From NCBI GenBank assembly GCA_027021605.1, contig JALUUA010000308.1, forward strand, positions 1 to 24,518: 24,518 bases of DNA, read 5' to 3'. Shown one piece after another: positions 18,856-24,518 of this stretch. The translations under genes and the position numbers were made by a program. The notes under the pieces are model-generated. The model was not told the origin of the DNA. It saw only the letters and a list, made by a program, of their open reading frames with translations, and ran no database searches. Positions within the stretch are counted from its first letter, which is position 1. Every line of letters starts with the position of its first letter. The stretch is from Candidatus Bipolaricaulota bacterium (GTDB lineage Bacteria; Bipolaricaulota; Bipolaricaulia; RBG-16-55-9).

Positions 18856-19878
18856 CTAAAACCCGAGCCGGATGCAGTGCTTTTCCAGCTCCTCCTCCGA
18901 GGCAAAGGGGACGATGTGGATGCGATGGGTCTCCTGGGAGTGCTCGAAGCGGTAGCTCGCCGGGACGCGGCGACAGGGGTCGACGTTGGCGTGCATTGCC
19001 GTAATGCGGGCCGCCAGCTCGATGATCTCGAGGACCTGCTCGGGGGACTTCTCGCGCCAGTTCGCCCGCACCAGGGCCATGGGCCCGTCGCCCGTGAGCA
19101 CGTACAACCTCAAGTCCTCGGGGAGGAAGAAGTTCTGCAAGCGGCGCTTCTCCTCCTTGCTGCAGCCCAGGACGATCTTGACGTCGGGCGGCTTCTTGTA
19201 GTAGAGCGGGAACTCCAAGAGCTCCAGCCCGTTGAGGGTGAGGTGCTGCTCCTGCAGAAGATCTTCGAGGCGGCGGCCGAAGTAGGGCAGAAGGAGCTTG
19301 CAGCGCCGCTCGGCGGGGAAGTCCTCCACCCGGATGCCCAACCCCTCCGCGATCTTCTTGAGTTCGTCGCGTTGGTCGTGGGTGAGGCCGTAGAGCCTCT
19401 CGCGGTCCACCCAGCCCTCGCGCTCGGGGAGGGTGGGCGGCAGGAGCCGGGCCGAGAGGGGGCGGAGCACCCGGTCCTCGGCACCCGCCTCGCCCGTGAG
19501 TTCTTGGATGTCCTCGGCGCCGACCCCGCGGGCTCCCACCAACTCGCCCGTAATCAGGAAATCCGCGCCGACCTTCTTCATGTAGCGCAGCGCCTTGCGG
19601 ATCATGAGCCGTCGGCAGCCCATGCAGCAGCTCCGGCGGTTGTACCCGCCGTTGTGGGGGATGTTCGTCAGCTCCACGAAGTCGCGCTTTACGCTCTGGC
19701 TGCGGAACGACCCCTGGAAGAGCTGTTTGCCCAGCTCCTTCGTGCGGTCGTAGTCGCGGAAGAACGGAGAACGAAAGTGGAGGAGGTGGACCTCCTCCAC
19801 TTGGGGCATCCCCTGGACGAGCTTGGTGGCGACGATGCTCGCCAAGCTCCCGGAAAAGAGGGAAACGGCTCGGACCAT
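18856..19878 (-). CDS. ThiI/PP-loop-like protein with degenerate PP-loop
   Basis: The 340-aa protein aligns by eye with the family of ThiI- or MnmA-like PP-loop proteins often labelled tRNA sulfurtransferase-like or DUF814-containing. Shared segments are the N-terminal loop, a Cys cluster CCMGCRRLMIRKA (Cys84, 85, 88), GADFLITGELVGARG, VLRPLSARLLPPTLPE with EGWVDRERLYG, and a C-terminal ITAMHANVD region. The ATP-binding motif SGGxDS is replaced by SGSLAS (residues 9-14), losing the second Gly and the Asp. Activity as an adenylating thiolase is therefore doubtful. GGGGGAAGAGC precedes the ATG. It lies between hpf and pcrA, all on the same strand. Confidence 0.7.
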   Translation of the reverse strand: MVRAVSLFSGSLASIVATKLVQGMPQVEEVHLLHFRSPFFRDYDRTKELGKQLFQGSFRSQSVKRDFVELTNIPHNGGYNRRSCCMGCRRLMIRKALRYMKKVGADFLITGELVGARGVGAEDIQELTGEAGAEDRVLRPLSARLLPPTLPEREGWVDRERLYGLTHDQRDELKKIAEGLGIRVEDFPAERRCKLLLPYFGRRLEDLLQEQHLTLNGLELLEFPLYYKKPPDVKIVLGCSKEEKRRLQNFFLPEDLRLYVLTGDGPMALVRANWREKSPEQVLEIIELAARITAMHANVDPCRRVPASYRFEHSQETHRIHIVPFASEEELEKHCIRLGF

Positions 19879-19951
19879 GCTCTTCCCCCCGTCAGGATCT
19901 CACCTGCATTCCCCCGTCCCCCCGTTCGTCGGGGCCGTCGAACGCGAAACG

Positions 19952-20503
19952 CTAGTAGATGGGCTCGATCAGCTCGTAGCGCCCGTCGGGCAGCCGATGG
20001 AGGATGCGCAGCTGCTCCTCCTCCGCGTCCATAAAGATGAGGAAGTCCTTCTTGTCGTAGGAGTCGAGTTGCAGGATGGCCTCCTCCGGCGTCATGGGCT
20101 TCTTGAGGTAGACCCGGGTGCGGAGGATCTCGGGTCGGCCCCGGTCGTTCTCGTCGGCGGAGAGGGAGAGGGACGCCTCGTCCTCGGAGTCGCCGCGCAG
20201 CGGCTCCGGCGCGCGCTTCTCCTGCAGCCGCTCCTTGAAGCGGATGAGCTGCTTCTTGAGCTTGTCCACCGCGGCGTCGATGGCCGCGTACATGTCGTCG
20301 GCCTCGGCGGAGGCCACCACCCGCTTCTTGCGGATGAGATACGCGATCAGCTCGCAGATCTGACGCTCCTTCTGGGAGTCCAGAACGATGTCGATGCCGA
20401 TGATCCGGTCGAAGTAATGGCTCAGGTGGGAGACTTTCTCGACGGCGTACGAGCGGAGCGCCTCGCTCGCCTGCATATGCCGCTCAGCAATTGTGATTTT
20501 CAT
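19952..20503 (-). CDS. hpf: Ribosome hibernation promoting factor, long form
   Basis: HPF binds the decoding centre of idle ribosomes; the long form dimerises them into 100S particles. The 183-aa length and two-part layout indicate the long form. The N-terminal S30AE domain (MKITIAERHMQASEALRSYA ... DMYAAIDAAVDKLKKQLIRFKERL) and the C-terminal dimerisation domain (VYLKKPMTPEEAILQLDSYD, FLIFMDAEEEQLRILHRLPDGRYELIEP) are joined by an acidic Ser-rich linker. ATG at 20503 has GAGG four bases upstream. It is first in the leftward hpf-thiI-like-pcrA run and has its own promoter. Confidence 0.96.
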   Translation of the reverse strand: MKITIAERHMQASEALRSYAVEKVSHLSHYFDRIIGIDIVLDSQKERQICELIAYLIRKKRVVASAEADDMYAAIDAAVDKLKKQLIRFKERLQEKRAPEPLRGDSEDEASLSLSADENDRGRPEILRTRVYLKKPMTPEEAILQLDSYDKKDFLIFMDAEEEQLRILHRLPDGRYELIEPIY

Positions 20504-20521
20504 CGTCCTCATGCGCCGAGC

Positions 20522-20551
20522 ATGATAGCACAAAGGGCCCCTCAGCGTCAA
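20522..20551 (-). promoter_or_regulatory. Predicted hpf promoter (extended -10)
   Basis: On the minus strand TTGACG (20551-20546), an 18-base spacer and TATCAT (20527-20522) with TGC before the -10 hexamer. It gives an expected leader of only ~12-15 bases, which holds the GAGG ribosome-binding site. It is divergent from the promoter of the DUF2905 gene 60 bases away. Confidence 0.7.
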
Positions 20552-20604
20552 GGTGAATCTTAAAGAATCCCCCATCCTTTGGCGCAATTTCCCCCTTCAT
20601 CCCG

Positions 20605-20633
20605 TTGAAGCCCGCACGGGGAGTCCGTACAAT
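20605..20633 (+). promoter_or_regulatory. Predicted promoter of the DUF2905-rimI-two-component unit
   Basis: TTGAAG (20605-20610), a 17-base spacer and TACAAT (20628-20633) on the plus strand. The expected start of transcription is near 20640, only about four bases before the ATG at 20644, and no Shine-Dalgarno site is visible, pointing to a leaderless or nearly leaderless first gene. Confidence 0.65.
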
Positions 20634-20643
20634 CGGGTCGGCC

Positions 20644-20868
20644 ATGGCGGAACTCTCCTCCCTGGGCAAGGCTCTGGTCGTTTTGGGGCTCCTTCTGGTG
20701 GTTCTGGGGGTGGCCTTGTGGGTGGGGCCCAAGGTCCCCTTCCTGGGCCGCCTCCCCGGGGATATCGTGATTAAGCGGGATAACTTCACGTTCTACCTCC
20801 CCCTCACCACGATGCTCGTGCTGAGCCTCCTGCTCACCCTGGTGCTCAACCTGCTGGGGAGGCGCTAG
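20644..20868 (+). CDS. DUF2905 family small membrane protein
   Basis: The 74-aa protein has two hydrophobic segments, about residues 8-28 (GKALVVLGLLLVVLGVALWV) and 52-70 (LPLTTMLVLSLLLTLVLNLL). They flank a short loop with LGRLPGDIVIKRDNFTFYLPL, the hallmark of the DUF2905 family. Family function is unknown; it should sit in the inner membrane. The ATG at 20644 is chosen over a TTG at 20605, which lies inside the -35 box. It is followed five bases later by the RimI-like gene. Confidence 0.88.
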   Translation: MAELSSLGKALVVLGLLLVVLGVALWVGPKVPFLGRLPGDIVIKRDNFTFYLPLTTMLVLSLLLTLVLNLLGRR

Positions 20869-20873
20869 GGCCC

Positions 20874-21419
20874 ATGGGCCTTCGCAAGGCGGAGGAGCGG
20901 GACCTGCCCCGGATCGTGGAGATCGAGCGGACGGCCTTTCCCCGCCCCTGGCCCGTAAGCGTCTTGAGGGGCCATCTCGGGGAGGACGGCTTTTGGGTGT
21001 ACGAGGACGAGGAGACGGGCCGGGTGGTGGGGTACATCATCGCCGGGATCCGCATCCCCTCGTTCTTCACCCGCCTGGAGAAGCGCACGCGCGCGCTGGT
21101 GGGGCTCCCCGTAGACCTGGAGGAGCGCACCGGCCACATCATGAACATCGCCGTCGACCCCGCCTACCGGGGCCGGGGGCTGGGGAAGCTCCTGCTTAAG
21201 AGGGGCATCGAGTATGTGAAGTCGCTGGGGGCCCGCTGCGTGGAGCTGGAGGTGCGGGTGAGCAACCGGGCAGCTATCCAGCTCTACGAGCAGCACGGGT
21301 TTCGCATCAAGGAGCGCCTCCGGGGATATTATGGCCCCGGAGACGACGGGTACCTCATGGTAAAGCCCTTGGAGGGTGGCTCCGGATGGGAAGACGACGG
21401 AGCCTGCTGCGCAAGCTGA
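20874..21419 (+). CDS. rimI: RimI-like N-acetyltransferase (GNAT)
   Basis: The protein is a GNAT-fold acetyltransferase; RimI acetylates the N-terminal residue of ribosomal protein S18. The 181-aa product starts MGLRKAEERDLPRIVEIERT with FPRPWPVSVLRGHL, matching RimI's (F)..PWs...f. The acetyl-CoA loop is IAVDPAYRGRGLGKLLL, followed by LEVRVSNRAAIQLYEQHGFR, both very typical. It is somewhat longer than E. coli RimI (148 aa), with an extra stretch in the middle (FFTRLEKRTRALVGLPVDLE). GGAGG lies 11 bases before the ATG. The last 34 bases overlap the histidine kinase start. Confidence 0.88.
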   Translation: MGLRKAEERDLPRIVEIERTAFPRPWPVSVLRGHLGEDGFWVYEDEETGRVVGYIIAGIRIPSFFTRLEKRTRALVGLPVDLEERTGHIMNIAVDPAYRGRGLGKLLLKRGIEYVKSLGARCVELEVRVSNRAAIQLYEQHGFRIKERLRGYYGPGDDGYLMVKPLEGGSGWEDDGACCAS

Positions 21420-22900
21420 GCCTTACCCTGCTCGCCTTCACAGCCCTCCTCACCCTCGGGTTTGTCCTGCTCTTTGCCGAGGACTTCGTCGTCGTAGAGG
21501 GCCCCGAGGGGCGGTTCACGGCCGGCCTACTGCTCCTCGTGGGCAGGGCCCTCGAGCGGGTCCAACCCGCGCTCAGCGATCCCCAAACGCTCCAGGACGA
21601 GCTTCAAGGGCTCATGCGGGAGGACAGGGACTTGGGGTACGTACAGGTCGTCCGGGCCGGGCGGGTCGTGGCCGAGGTGAACCCCCTTGGCGTTGAGCTG
21701 CCCGTCCGCGCCCTGGTGGGAGCGCCCCTGGTGGAGAGGCGCTCTCACCCCGAGCTCGGAACGTATCTCGACTTCGTCGTCCCGCTGGCGTCGGGGCCGG
21801 AGCGGGCCGCGCTCCTCGACGTAAGGACGCTCTCCAAGGTGCTCCGAGGTCGGGGGAGCGTGACGATCACCGTGCCCCCCGCTCGGGCGCAAGCGCTGCA
21901 GGATCGGGGCTACCTGCGGCTGGGGGTCTCCGCCGCGTATCTGGCGCGGGCGCAGCGGCTCCGGCTTGGGCTGAGCCTCTTGAGCTTTGCGGCGGCCTTC
22001 TTGGTCGCCTGGCGCTTCTACGCCGGGCTGCGGGGCGCGATTCGCGAGCTGGGCCGGGCCACCCACCGACTCGCCCAGGGGGACCTCACCGCCCGGGTGC
22101 GCCTGCGCAGTCGGGACGAGCTGGAGGCGCTCGGGGAGGCGTTCAATCGCATGGCCGAGGCGCTGGCCCGGCGGACCCAGGAGCTGGAGCGGGCTCACGC
22201 GGCCAAGACCCGGTTCTTGGCGACGTTAAGCCACGAGCTGCGCACGCCCCTCCAGGCGATCCTGGGCTACGGACGGCTGCTCCAGCGGGGCCTCGGCGGC
22301 CCCCTCACCCCGAGGGGGGAGCGCTTCGCGGTCGGGCTCCTGGCGGCCGCCCAGCACCTCCTCGCCCTGGTCGAGAACGCCCTGCAGTTCGTGAAGCTGG
22401 AGGCGGGCGAGGAGCGCCTCCAGCCCACGGCCTTCCGGCTGGCCGAGCTCGTGGAAGAGGCCCAGCGGGAGGTCGAGGCCCTCGCCCGGGAGAAGGGGGT
22501 GCCGCTGGTCGTCCGCCTGAGGCGGGGAAGCGATCGCGCGCTGTACGCCGATCGGCTCAAGCTGGAGCGGGTCCTCGTCAACCTGCTGACGAACGCGGTG
22601 CGCGCCGCCCGGGGGCGGGTCGAGCTGCGGGCCGGTCTGCACAAAGATTGGGCGATCTTCGCCGTGCACGACGACGGACCGGGCGTCCCGGAGGGGCTCC
22701 GGGATCGGGATCGGCTGTTCGAGCCCTTTCAGGGCCAGGAGGGCTCGGGACTCGGGCTGGGCTTGGCCATCGTGCGGCGCTACGTCGCCATGCACGGGGG
22801 CCGGATCCGCTGGCGGAGCCGTCCCGGCCGGGGCAGCCGGTTCGCCGTTGCCGTCCCGATGAGCCCGCCCGATGCCCGAGTCGGGGGAGGGGCCCCATGA
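21386..22900 (+). CDS. Membrane-bound sensor histidine kinase
   Basis: The 504-aa protein is a classical two-component sensor. A first transmembrane helix spans about residues 9-30, an extracytoplasmic sensing domain about 31-190 (with a PAS/Cache-like run GYVQVVRAGRVVAEV), a second helix about 194-213, then HAMP (about 214-266). HisKA has LSHELRTPLQ with phospho-acceptor His283. The ATPase has the N-box NLLTNAVRAA (Asn403), G1 DDGPG (429-433) and G2 GSGLGLGLA (453-461). GGAGG is ten bases before the ATG, which lies within rimI. Its stop overlaps the response regulator start as ATGA. The signal it senses cannot be told. Confidence 0.95.
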   Translation: MGRRRSLLRKLSLTLLAFTALLTLGFVLLFAEDFVVVEGPEGRFTAGLLLLVGRALERVQPALSDPQTLQDELQGLMREDRDLGYVQVVRAGRVVAEVNPLGVELPVRALVGAPLVERRSHPELGTYLDFVVPLASGPERAALLDVRTLSKVLRGRGSVTITVPPARAQALQDRGYLRLGVSAAYLARAQRLRLGLSLLSFAAAFLVAWRFYAGLRGAIRELGRATHRLAQGDLTARVRLRSRDELEALGEAFNRMAEALARRTQELERAHAAKTRFLATLSHELRTPLQAILGYGRLLQRGLGGPLTPRGERFAVGLLAAAQHLLALVENALQFVKLEAGEERLQPTAFRLAELVEEAQREVEALAREKGVPLVVRLRRGSDRALYADRLKLERVLVNLLTNAVRAARGRVELRAGLHKDWAIFAVHDDGPGVPEGLRDRDRLFEPFQGQEGSGLGLGLAIVRRYVAMHGGRIRWRSRPGRGSRFAVAVPMSPPDARVGGGAP

Positions 22901-23595
22901 GCATGAGCGCCACAGGGCCCGCGCGGGTGAAGGCCACGGTGCTGGTCGTCGAGGACGACCCGCGGACCCGTGAGGTCGTGGGCGCGTTCCTCGCCGCTCA
23001 GGGCTACGACGTGGTGGAGGCCCAAGACGGGGTCGAGGCGCTGGAGCGCGTTCGCGGGCACGCGGTCGACGTCGTGCTGCTCGACCTCATGCTGCCCAAG
23101 CTCGACGGCTGGGCGGTGCTCGCGGCGCTCCGCCGGACGAGCGCGGTCCCCGTCGTGGTGATCACCGCCCGCGACCGGGTCGAGGAGCGGGTGCGGGGCC
23201 TGCGGATGGGCGCCGACGACTACGTCGTCAAACCCTTCGACCTCGAGGAGCTGGAGGCCCGCCTGGAGGCCGTCCTGCGCCGGGTCCGGCCCCAACGGCG
23301 CCTGCAGGTGGGGGAGCTGACCGTCGACGAGCTGCGCAAGGAGGTCCGGCTTCAGGGGCGAACTTTGGTGCTGAGCCCTAAGGAGTACGAGCTTTTGGTG
23401 CTCTTGGCCCGCCACCCGGGTCGGGTCTTCTCACCGGAGGAGCTGGCCGCTCGGCTTTGGCCCGACCGCCCCATGACCCCGAACGACGTGGCCCAGCTCG
23501 TCTACCGCCTCCGCCGCAAGCTCGAGCCCGACCCCGCAAAGCCCCGCTTCGTCGTGACCGTCCCCGGCTTCGGGTATCGTCTGAACCCCACTTGA
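22897..23595 (+). CDS. OmpR/PhoB-family response regulator
   Basis: The 232-aa partner of the upstream kinase. The receiver domain (about 13-130) has acidic Asp/Glu at VVEDD (Glu19, Asp20, Asp21), phospho-acceptor Asp63 (VVLLDLMLP), Thr90 and Lys112 (VVKPF). The C-terminal winged helix (about 138-230) shows LSPKEYELLVLLARHPGRVFS, NDVAQLVYRLRRKLEPD and the end VVTVPGFGYRL, all typical of the OmpR group. The start ATG overlaps the kinase stop by four bases with GGGGGAGGGG upstream; an ATG two codons later is possible. A 13-bp tandem repeat begins at its stop codon. Confidence 0.96.
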   Translation: MSMSATGPARVKATVLVVEDDPRTREVVGAFLAAQGYDVVEAQDGVEALERVRGHAVDVVLLDLMLPKLDGWAVLAALRRTSAVPVVVITARDRVEERVRGLRMGADDYVVKPFDLEELEARLEAVLRRVRPQRRLQVGELTVDELRKEVRLQGRTLVLSPKEYELLVLLARHPGRVFSPEELAARLWPDRPMTPNDVAQLVYRLRRKLEPDPAKPRFVVTVPGFGYRLNPT

Positions 23596-23615
23596 TGTCA
23601 TTACTTGATGTCATT
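23590..23615. repeat. 13-bp tandem repeat at the response regulator stop codon
   Basis: ACTTGATGTCATT occurs twice in perfect tandem (23590-23602 and 23603-23615). Two weaker copies, TGACTTCATC (23625-23634) and AGATTTCATC (23636-23645), follow. The first copy includes the stop codon of the response regulator. OmpR-type regulators bind tandem direct repeats of roughly this size, so an operator for the downstream gene is a possibility; it is an inference. Confidence 0.65.
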
Positions 23616-23723
23616 CGTCCAAGTTGACTTCATCCAGATTTCATCATCTTTCTATTGGCCTTTCATCCCACTTACGTTAGCCTCCTATTGAGAACGACCA
23701 TAAGAAACTGGAGGGATCATGCG

Positions 23724-24431
23724 ATGACCAATAAGATCCTTATAGGAATAACGATCTTAGTGGGATTAGCTCTCACGGGATTGACCTTGAGTTATTTGGG
23801 AGCTAACGCCTTCCACGCCGGTGTCCAAGGGATAAAAACCCTCGAAGAGTTTGGAAAGTCGAATACAATCGAATCCTCTGCCATCGTAGGAGCTCATCTC
23901 CCCACACCTTCGACTCCGCCAGCCGTCCGCAGCAAAAAACTAGAGGAGTTCCGTTCTGGAGCTCTCTTGCTTGACATAGAAAACGCTTGTATCTGGGAGT
24001 TAGGAGGGGGTAAGAAGGCTTTTTACGTACCCGTCGCTCCAAATCTTCTAGAAAAGGGCATCCAAGCTCTCGGGGTCAACCCGAACACTGAGGAAAGGGT
24101 GACAGCTCCCCCAGAGCTCCTTCGATACTCCATTTGGTATATGCCTATTGGGGAAAAGATGATCATGGGAGCCCTCTTCCAAGATCAGGGGATGGCATTA
24201 GTGTACATTAAGCGCCTCTCCGAAGATCGCTACCGGCGCTCCATTGAGAGCGTTGACGGGCAAGTCTTAGAGGTTCGCGAAGGCGTGTTGGAACGGGTTG
24301 ACCCCTCTATTGGCTATGGGCGCCTGAAGTTGGGTCCTCCCCTGGAGGGGGAGCGAATCTTAGCACAGGGGTGCTACGAATGTGAGTGGTGGTTCTGGAG
24401 TTTCTATGCTGCGTCTCTCAGTAAAGGGTAG
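23724..24431 (+). CDS. Membrane-anchored protein of unknown family
   Basis: I do not recognise a family. With the ATG at 23724 (GGAGG nine bases upstream) the product is 235 aa. Residues about 5-27 (ILIGITILVGLALTGLTLSY) form one hydrophobic helix, a signal anchor or uncleaved signal peptide, after a short positive end (MTNK). The rest looks soluble and probably faces outward. It contains a Pro/Ser/Thr linker (HLPTPSTPPAV, about 65-75), a predicted beta-rich core, and CYECEWWFW close to the C-terminus. Base composition is clearly lower in GC than the genes to the left. A longer frame from a TTG at 23655 lacks a good start signal. The adjacent two-component pair may control it. Confidence 0.75.
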   Translation: MTNKILIGITILVGLALTGLTLSYLGANAFHAGVQGIKTLEEFGKSNTIESSAIVGAHLPTPSTPPAVRSKKLEEFRSGALLLDIENACIWELGGGKKAFYVPVAPNLLEKGIQALGVNPNTEERVTAPPELLRYSIWYMPIGEKMIMGALFQDQGMALVYIKRLSEDRYRRSIESVDGQVLEVREGVLERVDPSIGYGRLKLGPPLEGERILAQGCYECEWWFWSFYAASLSKG

Positions 24432-24432
24432 A

Positions 24433-24449
24433 CATTGGATTCACCAATG
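24433..24449 (+). other. Small inverted repeat in the intergenic gap
   Basis: CATTGG, ATTCA, CCAATG form a perfect 6-bp stem right after the stop codon of the unknown membrane protein. No U-tract follows (GGGTATCC). It may be a small operator-like palindrome or an RNA hairpin upstream of the next gene's ribosome-binding site. Confidence 0.4.
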
Positions 24450-24477
24450 GGGTATCCTCCTCCTCGAGGTGATTCCC

Positions 24478-24518
24478 ATGCTGAGCGTTCGTCCGATCTC
24501 CAAAGCCGAGGAACAGCA
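24478..24518 (+). CDS. Start of an unidentified gene, cut by the window edge
   Basis: An ATG at 24478 is preceded by GAGGTGATT, a near-perfect Shine-Dalgarno sequence at good spacing. The open frame reads MLSVRPISKAEEQ to the edge. Thirteen residues are too few for a family call; a charged N-terminus such as this is seen in acetyltransferases among many others. It is 46 bases after the preceding gene on the same strand. Confidence 0.6.
   Translation, partial: MLSVRPISKAEEQ

Noticed and set aside
18877..20034. 385-residue open frame on the plus strand opposite the ThiI-like gene
   Set aside because: Antisense shadow; it lacks a start signal and runs into the hpf 3' end.
23624..23656. TTGACT with TCTATT as promoter for the unknown membrane protein
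   Set aside because: The spacing is 21 bases and the -10 element is poor, so it is not a credible sigma-70 promoter.

Overview
The window is a GC-rich bacterial chromosome segment, almost fully packed with genes. About 20.5 kb reads leftward (minus strand) and about 4 kb reads rightward from a divergent promoter hinge near 20504-20643. The bacterial S10-spc gene order, a zinc-type S14, an L24 with a zinc-ribbon tail, Thermus-like insertion in RpoC and strong Shine-Dalgarno sites (often GGTGAG or GGAGG) suggest a deep-branching, possibly thermophilic bacterium. Bipolaricaulota/Acetothermia, Deinococcus-Thermus or Chloroflexota-like lineages are guesses; the phylum cannot be fixed by eye.

Leftward block, in order of transcription. 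hpf (ribosome hibernation factor), a ThiI/PP-loop-like protein with a broken PP-loop, and a UvrD/PcrA helicase come first. A 386-base gap follows with a good rpoC promoter, a long structured and purine-rich leader, and an antisense promoter-like site. Then come a very long rpoC (1727 aa, TTG start) without rpoB beside it, a 13-bp hairpin at the rpoC stop, and a HicB/HicA-like toxin-antitoxin pair. A perfect TTGACA-17-TATAAT promoter lies across the 3' end of hicA, followed by a leader hairpin. It should drive rpsL-rpsG-fusA-rpsJ-rplC-rplD-rplW-rplB-rpsS-rplV-rpsC-rplP-rpmC-rpsQ-rplN-rplX-rplE-rpsN(Z)-rpsH-rplF, which runs off the left edge. The str and S10 clusters are joined directly, with no tuf gene between fusA and rpsJ.

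Rightward block. A DUF2905-type small membrane protein (probably translated from a near-leaderless mRNA), a RimI-like acetyltransferase, a membrane sensor histidine kinase and an OmpR-type response regulator form a tightly packed unit with overlaps. A 13-bp tandem repeat begins at the regulator's stop codon. Downstream are a lower-GC membrane-anchored protein of unknown family and the first 13 codons of another gene.

Together the genes cover transcription (RpoC), translation (20 ribosomal proteins, EF-G, HPF, RimI) and repair (PcrA). The points most worth attention are: rpoC apart from rpoB and carrying low-complexity insert and poly-Gln tail; HicBA wedged between rpoC and the ribosomal operon with the operon's promoter inside hicA; Pro in place of Lys88 in S12; the PP-loop-defective ThiI-like protein; a G-rich tandem repeat in the rpsS-rplV gap; and the tandem repeats downstream of the response regulator.
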